DNA of 64,000 nt from Bacillus sp. DTU_2020_1000418_1_SI_GHA_SEK_038 (GTDB lineage Bacteria; Bacillota; Bacilli; Bacillales; Cytobacillaceae): NCBI RefSeq assembly GCF_032341175.1, contig NZ_CP135435.1, forward strand, positions 806,001 through 870,000. The letters run 5' to 3'. The notes below the pieces were generated by a model. That model was given only the letters and a program-made list of their open reading frames with translations. It searched no databases and was not told the origin of the DNA. Made by a program: the position numbers and the translations under genes. Below are positions 1 through 8,411 of the stretch, one piece after another (the first letter of the stretch is position 1; the number at the start of each line of letters is the position of its first letter).

Positions 1-1697
1 AAACGCTGCAACAAAAAATGGCTGTTATGTTTCTCGATTTGGACCGGTTTAAATATATCAACGACACTCTAGGACATTTTGTGGGAGACGAGCTGCTGAA
101 ACTCATTTCGAAAAGGTTAAAAATCTGTCTAGGGGAGAAGAACATACTAGCCAGGCTGGGCGGCGATGAATTTTCCGTTTTATTGCCAAATATTCAAAAT
201 ATAGATCAGATCATCAAACATTCAGAAACCATTATTAAATCATTAGAGGAACCATTTTTTATTGAGGGGTATAAGCTTTTTATTACGACAAGTATCGGGA
301 TTAGTATTTATCCTACCGATGGGGAGGATACAGAGTCATTAATGAAATACGCCCATTCTGCTCTTTATAAATCGAAAGAAAGCGGGAAGAATTCTTACCA
401 AATCTATACCTCTTCAATGAACATACAAACCTTCAAAACATTTAATTTGGAGACGGGACTTCGAAGTGCAATAGAGTTAAATCAACTAGAATTTTATTAC
501 CAGCCAAAGGTTTGCACGCGTTCAAATCAAATTGTCGGAGTTGAAGCTCTAATTCGCTGGAATCATCCAGAATGGGGAATGTTATCTCCTGATGAATTCA
601 TTCCGTTAGCTGAAGAAACAGGTTTAATCGCGGAAATAGGGGAATGGGTCAAATATAAAGCTTGTTCCCAAAATAAAGCATGGCAAGAGGAAGGCTTACC
701 GGCTATTCCTATTTCTATTAACCTATCTGCCAGTCGATTTTTGGAGAAAGACCTAGTGGGAAATATCGTCAGTATTCTAGAAGAAACAAGGCTTTCACCT
801 GATTACTTGCAAATTGAAATAACAGAAACATCTCTATTAGAAAATGAAAAGGTGGTTTTGGCTACTTTAGATGAGTTGAGGAGCATAGGGGTTAGAATAG
901 CCTTAGATGATTTCGGAACAGGGTATTCCTCACTCTCCTACCTTAAACGTTTTAGAGGTAGGATAGATACATTAAAAATAGATCAATCTTTTATAAGGGA
1001 TTTAAGCGAGACGGATCCAGATAACTCCAATTTTATAACGAAGACCATAATTGAATTAGCACAGCACCTCAAAATGGAGGTTGTTGCAGAAGGAGTAGAG
1101 AGAAAGGAACATCTCCAGATCCTAAATAATTACAATTGTGATACTATCCAAGGCTATTTTTTCTCCAAGCCTGTCCCAGCAGATGAATTTGCTCAACTGT
1201 TAAAAATAGGCAAATTTGAAGTTTCGGGAATGAGCGACGCTACTGATAAGTTTGAAGATAAACGGGAGTATTTTAGGATAAATCTCGATTTTCCGTTACT
1301 TGCCTCTATGACCCTAATTCGAATTCACGGAAGAAAAGTAGAACTAGGGAGCACGAATGTTTTGATTGAAGATATTGGATTAGGAGGTCTTAGGTTTATA
1401 TCTGATATAAGGTTAACTGTTCATCGTGATATTATTTTGGAATTTGAAACGGAGATCTTAGGTGAGACGATTAAAATGTATGGTTCTGTAGTATGGATGC
1501 ACGAAGCAAAGCCTGGTATATTCCAGTATGGATTGGAATTCTTGGTAGAAGAAACTGAGCGCTCAAATCTAGCTAAGTTACTTAATAAGTTCGCGATTCT
1601 TCTAAGAAAGAATCCAATCGTTCCGGATTGCAATATTGTTAAAACGGATCGATATCATTTTATAAAGAATCAAAGGGAAATATTAAAAAAGGAATAG
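1..1697 (+). CDS. GGDEF-EAL-PilZ c-di-GMP protein, cut by the left edge
   Basis: Turnover and sensing of cyclic di-GMP in the cytoplasm. The reading frame is open to the left edge, and the first in-window ATG (18) falls inside the GGDEF domain, so the N-terminus lies outside the window. Numbering from that ATG, GGDEF is at residues 48-52 (intact, so synthesis is possible). The EAL domain starts near 130 and carries EALIRW near 176, DDFGTGYSS near 297, KIDQSF near 320 and VAEGVE near 356, the residues expected of an active phosphodiesterase. A PilZ-like domain begins near residue 415 with KREYFRINLDFP, close to the RxxxR c-di-GMP motif. Enzyme and receptor are thus fused in one chain. Which activity dominates cannot be read from sequence. 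Confidence 0.93.
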   Translation, partial: TLQQKMAVMFLDLDRFKYINDTLGHFVGDELLKLISKRLKICLGEKNILARLGGDEFSVLLPNIQNIDQIIKHSETIIKSLEEPFFIEGYKLFITTSIGISIYPTDGEDTESLMKYAHSALYKSKESGKNSYQIYTSSMNIQTFKTFNLETGLRSAIELNQLEFYYQPKVCTRSNQIVGVEALIRWNHPEWGMLSPDEFIPLAEETGLIAEIGEWVKYKACSQNKAWQEEGLPAIPISINLSASRFLEKDLVGNIVSILEETRLSPDYLQIEITETSLLENEKVVLATLDELRSIGVRIALDDFGTGYSSLSYLKRFRGRIDTLKIDQSFIRDLSETDPDNSNFITKTIIELAQHLKMEVVAEGVERKEHLQILNNYNCDTIQGYFFSKPVPADEFAQLLKIGKFEVSGMSDATDKFEDKREYFRINLDFPLLASMTLIRIHGRKVELGSTNVLIEDIGLGGLRFISDIRLTVHRDIILEFETEILGETIKMYGSVVWMHEAKPGIFQYGLEFLVEETERSNLAKLLNKFAILLRKNPIVPDCNIVKTDRYHFIKNQREILKKE

Positions 1698-1880
1698 TAC
1701 TTCTAAAATATCGTTTTACTATATCGTGATTTTCAAGGCAAAAAGCAACGAACATTGAATCTTCTAACGCAGATACTGATTATTGGGTTGTTTCGGAAAA
1801 AATGACAGAATTAATGGATAACTGGAAATTAACAGGATATGATTAAAGACCGGTTATACATAAAGGGAAGAATCTAAACA

Positions 1881-1910
1881 AAAAAAGTAGCTCATAAAGC
1901 TACTTTTTTT
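1881..1910. terminator. Bidirectional rho-independent terminator
   Basis: Stem AAAAGTAGC / GCTACTTTT with a 7-nt loop and a T-run on either strand. It can end the c-di-GMP gene on the plus strand and the decayed flavin oxidoreductase on the minus strand. The last codons of that remnant lie inside the hairpin. Confidence 0.8.
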
Positions 1911-2161
1911 GTAAATGTTCCAATCGTACAACTGGAAACCATCCCTCGACCTCCAAAATTAATTTCCATAAAGGAGTTGGAATCATAGCTTGATGTTGAT
2001 CGGTAGTTGTTAGTTGGCTTCAATTGTCCGGCGTGTTGCGTCATCATTTTATTTTCAGTTGCGGAAAATGTAGCCATAGGGGCCATCATAAGACGATTTT
2101 TTACATGGACACCACTTTTAGATGTGAAGTCTTGAAATAAGTTTTGATACTTGTCTTTCGT
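1892..2161 (-). pseudogene. N-terminal remnant of an Old Yellow Enzyme-type NADH:flavin oxidoreductase
   Basis: The conceptual protein (about 90 residues) reads NLFQDFTSKSGVHVKNRL then MMAPMATFSATENK, and later GGRGMVSSCT. These are the FMN-barrel start of the Old Yellow Enzyme family (normally about 370 residues), so three quarters of the gene is missing. The stretch between the two matches is scrambled. AAAGGAG lies seven bases before the expected start codon, but that codon is ACG (2161-2159), so the ATG itself seems mutated. The remnant runs directly into a terminator hairpin, which suggests an internal deletion joined the gene's head to its terminator. The family is clear; the original substrate is unknown. 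Confidence 0.6.
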
Positions 2162-2173
2162 TGAAATACTCCT

Positions 2174-2209
2174 TTAAAAACACCTCAGCATGTGAAAAAT
2201 AGAGGTGTT
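2174..2209 (-). terminator. Terminator of the FMN reductase gene
   Basis: Stem AACACCTC / GAGGTGTT (2179-2186 with 2202-2209), followed on the minus strand by a run of T. It sits just after the stop of the FMN reductase gene. Confidence 0.75.
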
Positions 2210-2215
2210 ATATTT

Positions 2216-2758
2216 TTACACGTATAGTTTCATCCATTCTTGGAAGTTTGCGATAACGCCGTCTAAGAAGGCGATTGTTGCTTCATCTATTAAGTTTCCT
2301 TTAGCGTCAAATTTCTCATGAACAGCGCCAACGTATACTTCATTTCCACCTAGTACTGGAGAATTTAATCCACTCGCAAATAGAATGTCTCGCAGATGCA
2401 TTTGTGCTTTTACAGAACCTAAAATCCCCATTGAAGAACCCATAATAATGGATGGCTTACCATTCATCACCTTATCTACGCGACTTAACCAATCAATCGC
2501 ATTTCCTAACACACCCGGAATAGATGAATTGTATTCAGGCGTTACCCAAAGAACGGCATCAGCTTCCTTAACTTTTGCTTTAAAATCAAGTACTTCTTGA
2601 GGTGCATCTAGTTCAATATCTTGGTTGTACATGGGTAGGGGAGCTAAGTCTAAAATCTCGACCTCAAATTGATTGGCATAACGTTTTTGAACATGCTTTG
2701 CCAGTTGTAAATTATATGAATCTTTACGAATACTTCCTACGATTGCTGCTACTTTCAT
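2216..2758 (-). CDS. NADPH-dependent FMN reductase (flavodoxin-like quinone/azo/chromate reductase family)
   Basis: Cytoplasmic flavoprotein of the NADPH-dependent FMN reductase family, which reduces flavins, quinones, azo dyes or chromate. The 180-residue chain begins KVAAIVGSIRKDSYN, whose GSxRxxSxN loop binds the FMN phosphate. It also carries PEYNSSIPGVLGNAIDW, the flavin-contacting loop. Length is normal for the family. The ATG at 2758 is chosen because GGAGG lies eight bases upstream; a TTG at 2773 would overlap that site. A short IclR-like regulator gene lies just upstream on the same strand and may control it. The physiological substrate cannot be told. Confidence 0.9.
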   Translation of the reverse strand: MKVAAIVGSIRKDSYNLQLAKHVQKRYANQFEVEILDLAPLPMYNQDIELDAPQEVLDFKAKVKEADAVLWVTPEYNSSIPGVLGNAIDWLSRVDKVMNGKPSIIMGSSMGILGSVKAQMHLRDILFASGLNSPVLGGNEVYVGAVHEKFDAKGNLIDEATIAFLDGVIANFQEWMKLYV

Positions 2759-2796
2759 TTTGTTGACCTCCAAAAGTTAATTGTTGACGAGGGTTT

Positions 2797-3108
2797 CTAT
2801 TTCTTTTGAAATGGCGTTACTGCCTGAATGTAATTTTGTGCCACCTGGTAAATTGAACGTAATGAAGCCCAATCAATTACTGAACGCTTTTCAAAACTTT
2901 CGCAAAACATTTTATGATGTATAAAATATTGAGTTTGAAGTTTATACACATACCCCATATATTCTAAGGTTGTTAAAATCCGAAAAGCAGTAGATTTACT
3001 TAATTTCAGTTCGTCCATCACTTCTCTTAATGTAATGCCTTTACGCTGTTTTACTAATTCTAAAACTAAAAGTCCTTTTTTCAATGTCGATAATTCATTC
3101 TGTGCCAT
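2797..3108 (-). CDS. Short IclR-type winged-helix protein, probably a truncated regulator
   Basis: A 103-residue protein whose first 65 residues form an IclR-type winged helix (GITLREVMDELKLSKSTAFR as recognition region, then ILTTLEYMGYVYK). IclR proteins are normally about 250 residues with an effector-binding domain. Here only about 35 residues follow before the stop, and the next gene starts about 40 bases later, so the ligand domain is absent rather than shifted into another frame. It has a good ribosome site (GAGGTGA). It may be a functional mini-repressor of the adjacent FMN reductase gene or a truncated regulator. Confidence 0.6.
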   Translation of the reverse strand: MAQNELSTLKKGLLVLELVKQRKGITLREVMDELKLSKSTAFRILTTLEYMGYVYKLQTQYFIHHKMFCESFEKRSVIDWASLRSIYQVAQNYIQAVTPFQKK

Positions 3109-3434
3109 TTCATCACCTCAGTCTCCGATAGTATAGATGATTTATTTTTTTTACTCAAAATATACAGAAAGAGTTTCATTATTTGAAACTTCTTCAAAGA
3201 AATTAAAATACGGCTAATTTTGCTTTAAATATGTAGTTGAAAAAGGCGGTGGTTTTGCAGCAAATTCATCATTGGCTAGTTAGGAGTACATGTATGGATG
3301 GATGAAAGTGGATTTAAATTGCAGGGAACAAGTAACACTTTGAGGTGTCTAAAATAATGACTTTTTTCCAAAGAGAATACATGCTAAAAAATTGAATTCA
3401 ATATGGTAGAATTTAATATAGGGGGTGGGAAATA
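3109..3434. other. Intergenic region without a recognised gene
   Basis: AT-rich spacer of about 325 bp. A TGGTAGAAT extended -10-like element near 3402-3410 precedes the small membrane protein gene. No conserved RNA or remnant was recognised. Confidence 0.4.
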
Positions 3435-3635
3435 ATGGATAGAATAAACTTTCATCCGCTAATACTATTAAGTCTTTTTATTAATGCTATTGCAATGGGA
3501 ATGTTTACTTTTGAAAATTATGAAGAAAATAATATAGGTTATACTGTTACATTTATTATTCTATGTCTATTTTTAATTGTTCTTATTATTTACGGATTAA
3601 TAAGAAACAGTAAAATAAACCATACCAATAAATAA
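3435..3635 (+). CDS. Small two-helix membrane protein, unknown function
   Basis: A 66-residue protein with two hydrophobic segments (about 8-25 and 34-57) separated by an acidic loop, FENYEENNIG, and ending in a basic lysine/asparagine tail. It has a strong ribosome site (GGGGGTGGG) six bases before the ATG. The pattern fits the many uncharacterised small membrane proteins of bacilli. No family is recognised and the neighbours give no functional hint. Confidence 0.6.
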   Translation: MDRINFHPLILLSLFINAIAMGMFTFENYEENNIGYTVTFIILCLFLIVLIIYGLIRNSKINHTNK

Positions 3636-3918
3636 AAAAAGAGGGACTTATTTAACTTCTCTTAAGCCCTTCCCTTCATGAATCTCTTGAATACCTTCTT
3701 CACAAACTCCGTTTGAAAGTCAGGAACAAGTTTCGCACACCATTTGTTTTAATAAAATAAAGTGTTAACCATAAGGGGATATTAGTTAACACATATTAAT
3801 CATCAGAAACATATCAGACCTAATTTATGGGGACTTTTTGATTCTTTAATGAATAGATATTAGTTGGATGGTTTGAAAGAGATAAAGAAAGCCTTTTTAT
3901 ACATCACTGGATATTAAA

Positions 3919-4863
3919 CTACGATTCAGCCCTTTCAATTGTTCTGCTGTATTCCTTTTTCATCATGACCTTTTTAAAATCTATCTTCGTTGTTAAGATT
4001 CCGATTAAGACAAGAAAGGCACCCAAGTATCCTTTTTCCGAAAGAACTTCACCAACGAAAATAAAAGCAAATAAAGCTGCGAATACGGGTTCCAAAGAAA
4101 ATATGAGACCTGTATGTGTGGGAGTCGTATATTGTTGGGCAGCAGTTTGGCCGATAAATCCAATCGCACTGCAAAATATACTTAATGCCAAAATAGATAT
4201 CCATGATTCTGTCGTGTTAGGAAGATGTGGATTTTCAAAAAATAAAGATAGCAGCAGCCCCCAAGCCCCGGTAAAACCAAGTTGTAATATTCCGAGAGAA
4301 ATAGAATCTACATTCTTCGTCAATTTATCCGTCACAATGATGTAAATGGCATAAAACAAAGCCCCTAAAATGATGAGAAAGTCCCCAGAGCTAATGCTTA
4401 ATCCATCATTCAATGTTAAAAGGGCGATACCTGCTATTGCGAAGACGACACCGATTACCACCCGTTTTTCAGTTTTTTGTCTAAAAAAGATGGCTAATAT
4501 CAATGGAACAAATACAACCGCGAGACTAAATAAAAATCCTGCATTTGAGACGGACGTGGAGTTTACCCCAATCGTGACAACAGAAATGGCCGAGAACAGG
4601 ATGGTACCTAATAAAAATCCATATTTAATCGTCTGAAAATCAATGTGCATTAAGCGTTTGTAGAATACGAGGCCTGCTAAAACAAAAGCTATACCGAAGC
4701 GTAATGCGATCAAGTTAAATCCTTGAATAGATTCAAGCCCCATCTTCATGAATAAATAGGAGGACCCCCAAAATAAAGTGACCACAAGCATCGTGAAATC
4801 TGCCTTTAATTGAGTATTTATACCCCTCCTTTTTACTTGAGCGAACATCGTACTTCCATTCAT
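3919..4863 (-). CDS. EamA/DMT-family transporter
   Basis: Integral membrane protein of the drug/metabolite transporter superfamily, typically an exporter of amino acids or other small metabolites. About ten hydrophobic helices occur over 314 residues in two EamA repeats. The first opens with TMLVVTLFWGSSYLFMKMGL, the second with FLIILGALFYAIYIIVTDKL. The start at 4863 follows GGTGAT by seven bases. It diverges from a LysR-type regulator gene across a 90-bp gap holding a perfect palindrome, a layout typical of an exporter controlled by its neighbour. The substrate is not predictable. Confidence 0.88.
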   Translation of the reverse strand: MNGSTMFAQVKRRGINTQLKADFTMLVVTLFWGSSYLFMKMGLESIQGFNLIALRFGIAFVLAGLVFYKRLMHIDFQTIKYGFLLGTILFSAISVVTIGVNSTSVSNAGFLFSLAVVFVPLILAIFFRQKTEKRVVIGVVFAIAGIALLTLNDGLSISSGDFLIILGALFYAIYIIVTDKLTKNVDSISLGILQLGFTGAWGLLLSLFFENPHLPNTTESWISILALSIFCSAIGFIGQTAAQQYTTPTHTGLIFSLEPVFAALFAFIFVGEVLSEKGYLGAFLVLIGILTTKIDFKKVMMKKEYSRTIERAES

Positions 4864-4901
4864 TTTCCATCATCACCTATCCTGTTATAAATTGATTATT
4901 T

Positions 4902-4916
4902 TACATTATAAATGTA
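4902..4916. promoter_or_regulatory. Candidate LysR-family operator
   Basis: Perfect 15-bp palindrome TACATTATAAATGTA in the divergent gap between the DMT transporter and the LysR-type gene. It has the T-N11-A form used by LysR-type regulators. The regulatory link is inferred from position. Confidence 0.45.
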
Positions 4917-4955
4917 GAATTTGAATTAGAAAAATGAATGTTTTTAAAGGTATGC

Positions 4956-5885
4956 ATGAATAAATTTCATGAAAAGGGAGTGATCAAATTTTCTCTTGCA
5001 AAGTTTGAGATTTTTAGTAGCGTTGTGGAATTAGGGAGCCTCACAAAAGCTGGGGAAGCACTCGGTTTAACACAATCTGCTGTTAGTCATGCCATTTCTA
5101 GTCTTGAAACGGAGTGGGGATTTTCCATTCTCAATCGCGGACGCTCAGGAATCCATTTGACGAGCAATGGAGAGCGCATTTTAACATACATCCGTGAAAT
5201 TTTAAAATGGAACGAAGAAATGATTCAAGAAATAGCTAATATCAATGGACTGGAAATCGGTACAGTCCGGATTGGCACTTTTTCGAGTGTGTCCATTCAC
5301 TGGCTGCCTGAAATCATGAAAGTGTTTAATGAGCGGCATCCTTCTATCGAAATCAAACTGCTGGAAGGAGATTATGATGATATAGAGCATTGGATATCAA
5401 CAGGTATGGTTGACTTTGGGTTTGTGTCCTTGCCCACCTTGCAACAGTTTGAAATGATTCCACTAAAAAAAGATAGAATGCTCTGCATCGTTTCAGATGA
5501 ACATCCTCTCGCTGACCAAAATGAGATTTGCTTTGACATGATCAAGGATGATCCTCTAATTAAGTCGAAAAAAGGAAGCGATAACGATTTAACCCGAATG
5601 TTAAAAGAAAATAATGTTACGCCTAATATTAAATTTGAACTTACAGATGACCAAGCCATTATTTCAATGGTTGGAAATGGAATGGGAATCAGTATACTTC
5701 CTCAAATGGTATTACACCGGGTCCCAGCTAACGTGCGGATTCTTCAATTAGAGGGAGAAAATTACCGGACAATTGGTATTGCTGCTACATCCTTTAAAAC
5801 CCTTGCCCCAGCTACAAAAAAGTTTATTGAATACCTGAATTCGTGGTTAAGTGAGCCTACGCTCCCATCGGATTTGAATGGCTAG
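4956..5885 (+). CDS. LysR-family transcriptional regulator
   Basis: DNA-binding regulator with an N-terminal LysR winged helix (FEIFSSVVELGSLTKAGEAL, then LTQSAVSHAISSLE as recognition helix). A periplasmic-binding-like effector domain follows (about residues 90-300, with GTVRIGTFSSVSIHWLPEIM). Length of about 309 residues is normal. The ATG at 4956 is preferred because AAAGG lies five bases upstream; an ATG at 4938 would add six residues without a clear ribosome site. Divergence from the DMT transporter gene suggests it controls that gene and itself through the palindrome at 4902-4916. Confidence 0.9.
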   Translation: MNKFHEKGVIKFSLAKFEIFSSVVELGSLTKAGEALGLTQSAVSHAISSLETEWGFSILNRGRSGIHLTSNGERILTYIREILKWNEEMIQEIANINGLEIGTVRIGTFSSVSIHWLPEIMKVFNERHPSIEIKLLEGDYDDIEHWISTGMVDFGFVSLPTLQQFEMIPLKKDRMLCIVSDEHPLADQNEICFDMIKDDPLIKSKKGSDNDLTRMLKENNVTPNIKFELTDDQAIISMVGNGMGISILPQMVLHRVPANVRILQLEGENYRTIGIAATSFKTLAPATKKFIEYLNSWLSEPTLPSDLNG

Positions 5886-6152
5886 TACGTCATAATCGAA
5901 TACCTTTCGTAAACTAACTAGGGAGCCATCATGCGATTTTGTTGGGAAATTTTTTAAAAAAAGAAGCTTGTAAATGCATGTTTAAAATTACAAATTTACC
6001 CATTTTAATGTTAAAATATAGGTAAATCGGTTATGGATGTGGGAAAAGTGAATTTTTCTTTATCCAAACATGCCAAAAAGCAAAAGAAATATTGAGATAA
6101 TAGAAGAGCATTCATTAACTGAGATGCTTTAAAAGAGCTATGGAGGACCCAC

Positions 6153-6671
6153 ATGAAAGTTCGACTGTCTAATTTTAGTGAAGAGTGGGCTCTAATGTTT
6201 CAAACTGAGGCTGAAATGCTGAACACAATTTTTGGCGATGAGATCATTAGAATAGAACATTTTGGGAGTACGTCAGTTCGAGGAATGAAGGCAAAGCCTG
6301 TCATAGATATGATGTGTATTGTTAAAAACATTGCGAAGGTTGATTTATTCAACCACAAAATGGACTCTCTTGGTTATGATGTAGCGGGGGAATGGGGCAT
6401 TGCGGGTAGAAGGTTATTTCGAAAAGGCGGTGAAAATAGAACCCATCATATTCATATTTATCAATATGATAACGCTCAAATTGATAGGCACTTAATTTTT
6501 CGGGATTTTCTTCGGTCCCACCCAGATGAAGCAGCAAATTATAGCCGCTTTAAAGAAGAGCTGGCCGAGAAGTTCGATAACTCAAGAGAATATAGTCAAG
6601 CCAAAAGAGATTTCGTGAAGGAAATGGAACAGAAAGCACTTCTCTGGTTTGAGGAGTTTCAGCGAAAATAA
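6153..6671 (+). CDS. GrpB family protein (UPF0157, nucleotidyltransferase-like fold)
   Basis: A 172-residue cytoplasmic protein of the GrpB/UPF0157 family. IRIEHFGSTSVRGMKAKPVI holds the family GSTS-V-G-KP-ID signature of a nucleotidyltransferase-like fold. It is followed by HIHIYQ and by a C-terminal region ending KRDFVKEME. A TGGAGGA ribosome site precedes the ATG. The molecular function of the family is not established. The gene stands alone between gaps. Confidence 0.88.
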   Translation: MKVRLSNFSEEWALMFQTEAEMLNTIFGDEIIRIEHFGSTSVRGMKAKPVIDMMCIVKNIAKVDLFNHKMDSLGYDVAGEWGIAGRRLFRKGGENRTHHIHIYQYDNAQIDRHLIFRDFLRSHPDEAANYSRFKEELAEKFDNSREYSQAKRDFVKEMEQKALLWFEEFQRK

Positions 6672-6818
6672 CAACCTTTTATAGGTATATTAATCAAGAA
6701 TTTGCCGGAAGGAATTTATCCTATAATAACAACGAATTAATATAAAGGGAAACTAAAAATTGAACACTTGGTAATCGAATTAAAGAACAAAACTAGGTTT
6801 AATGTAAGGAGAGAAACG

Positions 6819-7349
6819 ATGAAAGAAAATACAAAAAAAGAAATCTTTTCTTGGATAAAATCACTCGCATTTGCACTCATAATTGCTTTTATATGTAGGG
6901 AATTCTTATTCTCGCCTACAACTGTTTTTGGAGAATCCATGTCCCCTACTTTTCTAGATCAAGAAAAGGTTGTAATAAGTAAGACGGCTAGTATTCAAAG
7001 GTTTGATGTGATCGTATTCAAAGCCCCTGATGTGGAAGACAAAAAATATATTAAGAGAGTAATAGGACTTCCAGGTGATCGCATCGAGATGAAAGACGAT
7101 GTTCTTTACATTAATGGAAAAGCATTTGAAGAATCATATTTAAAGGAAAATAAAGCTGACAATCCATTTCATAAGCTGACTGGTGACTTTGAATTGCAAG
7201 AAGTGCCTAAAGGTTCTTTATTTGTAATGGGTGATAATCGATTAAATAGTAAGGACAGCAGGCATATTGGTTTTATTCCATATGAATCAATCATCGGAGA
7301 AGTGAAGTTTCGATTTTATCCGTTTCAGGCAATTGGCATACCGAAATAA
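6819..7349 (+). CDS. lepB: Signal peptidase I
   Basis: Membrane-bound serine protease that removes signal peptides from secreted proteins. The protein of about 176 residues has one N-terminal transmembrane helix (about 12-31) and an extracytoplasmic catalytic domain. The serine is in FGESMSPT, the general-base lysine in KYIKRVIGLPGD, and box E is MGDNRLNSKDSR. This is the short Gram-positive SipS/SipT form. The ATG at 6819 follows AAGGAGA by six bases; the frame is open upstream but lacks a ribosome site. Bacilli usually carry several such genes, so this may not be the main enzyme. Confidence 0.93.
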   Translation: MKENTKKEIFSWIKSLAFALIIAFICREFLFSPTTVFGESMSPTFLDQEKVVISKTASIQRFDVIVFKAPDVEDKKYIKRVIGLPGDRIEMKDDVLYINGKAFEESYLKENKADNPFHKLTGDFELQEVPKGSLFVMGDNRLNSKDSRHIGFIPYESIIGEVKFRFYPFQAIGIPK

Positions 7350-7372
7350 TGCAGCAGTTGAATGTAAAACCG

Positions 7373-7404
7373 AGCGTTTCTACAAAATGTAGGGACGCTT
7401 TTTT
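7373..7404 (+). terminator. Rho-independent terminator of the signal peptidase gene
   Basis: Stem AGCGTTTCTACA / TGTAGGGACGCT with a 2-nt loop and one mismatch, followed by six T. Confidence 0.85.
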
Positions 7405-7458
7405 AATAATAGGCTGAAGTGGAGAGTCAGGAATTCTCTCCACTAACGGGTCAAGTTG

Positions 7459-7722
7459 CTATTCAGAAAACGAAACAGGGGATCCAGTTGAAGTATGCTC
7501 ATTAACCCAGTCAAGAGAGACCTTTGAAACATCTTGCCAGTCAGATATCTCTGATTTATGCTGCTCCACCCAACTCATACAAAATTGTGGATCTATATTA
7601 TTTTCTAGGCACTGTTCCAAGAACAATTGGATAGTTGACTCGGTACAATTTTGCCATGTTCCACAAGTGTTGTTAAAAATATTTTCCATTTTGGTTTGTA
7701 TAGAATCATTTGTAGTGGACAT
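7459..7722 (-). CDS. Small hypothetical protein, cysteine- and tryptophan-containing
   Basis: An 87-residue soluble protein starting MSTTNDSIQTKMENIFNN, rich in Trp, Gln, Glu and Ser. It holds three cysteines in an NTCGTWQNC and EQCLEN context and a fourth in FCMSW. It is not recognised as a known family. The ATG at 7722 is chosen for its AAGGAGGAG ribosome site; upstream codons in the frame have none. It lacks a signal peptide or membrane segment. Confidence 0.55.
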   Translation of the reverse strand: MSTTNDSIQTKMENIFNNTCGTWQNCTESTIQLFLEQCLENNIDPQFCMSWVEQHKSEISDWQDVSKVSLDWVNEHTSTGSPVSFSE

Positions 7723-7953
7723 CTTTGCTCCTCCTTTTGTTAAAACACAAGTAACTATTGTAGTACTGCCAACATTAAGTTTGTCCAAAAGCAGATAATT
7801 TATGAAATGAAAGAGTTTGAGCATTTTACAAAATTCTATTGGAGATGGTATTTAATTTCGATACGCGAGAAAATATGTGATTTTGCTAATCAAGCATGTA
7901 AGAGTAGGGGAAAATGTTATAATTATAATTAAAGTTTTTTTGGAGGGGTAGAA

Positions 7954-8091
7954 ATGGCAAAGTTTGTTGATGACTTGGCTGGGGCTATCTATGATATCTT
8001 TAAGTTTATTTTGACTAGTATTTGTTATTTACTTGCTGGAATGTTAATGGTTGGAGTCCCACTTTATCTTTTTGCTAAAATATTCCAGTAA
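7954..8091 (+). CDS. Small membrane protein of 45 residues, unknown function
   Basis: A short ORF, MAKFVDDLAGAIYDIF followed by one long hydrophobic stretch (about residues 17-44), ending AKIFQ. It has a strong ribosome site (TTGGAGGGG) at good spacing and an extended -10 element TGTTATAAT at 7915-7923. The N-terminal third is an acidic amphipathic helix. These signals make it a credible expressed small protein although it is short. No family is recognised. Confidence 0.55.
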   Translation: MAKFVDDLAGAIYDIFKFILTSICYLLAGMLMVGVPLYLFAKIFQ

Positions 8092-8162
8092 ATAACAGGA
8101 TTTAACGTGGTTGAATTAATAATTAATTTGGAAGGTCAAAAATAGCAACCCTTGTCTTTTGA

Positions 8163-8285
8163 ACGGACAGAGAATCCGCTATATCCAAGAAAACACCTTA
8201 ATTCACGTTGGTTTAGGACACATAGTCCATAATTTCATAAAAATATGCTTATTTGCCAATATCAACGGAACTATAGTCCGTAACT
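8163..8285. repeat. Intergenic repeat element with three GGA(C)/GTCC hairpin modules spaced 51 bp
   Basis: GGAC or GGAA occurs at 8165, 8216 and 8267, exactly 51 bp apart. Each is followed within about ten bases by a TCCG or GTCC complement (GGACAGAGAATCCGC, GGACACATAGTCC, GGAACTATAGTCC). The period suggests a tandem or multi-hairpin element. It resembles short interspersed palindromic elements I associate with intergenic regions of bacilli, but I cannot confirm other copies from this window. A further inverted pair GGTCCAAT / ATTGGACC (8298-8305, 8353-8360) follows. No protein is supported here. Confidence 0.4.
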
Positions 8286-8376
8286 ATAGAATAAATAGGT
8301 CCAATAATTCTTTAGTCCCTTTTCAACAGAGGAAAACTCTATAATATCATCAATTGGACCAAGTTAAGATAGGGAA

Positions 8377-8406
8377 AACGGTCAATCTCGATGAAGATTG
8401 ACCGTT
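8377..8406 (-). terminator. Terminator of the GNAT gene
   Basis: Perfect 12-bp stem AACGGTCAATCT / AGATTGACCGTT with a 6-nt loop, just after the GNAT stop codon and followed on the minus strand by TTTTCC. Confidence 0.8.
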
Positions 8407-8411
8407 GTTAT

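Noticed and set aside
1698..1860. Possible remnant reading SSNADTDYWVVSEKMTELMD
   Set aside because: No family recognised and no start signals. Left unannotated.
3636..3918. Possible gene remnant on the minus strand (VPDFQTEFVKKVFKRFM)
   Set aside because: Short, interrupted by a stop, and not recognisable as a specific family.
8159..8344. Plus-strand ORF of 61 codons
   Set aside because: It overlaps the repeated hairpin modules, lacks a ribosome site and has no protein-like composition.
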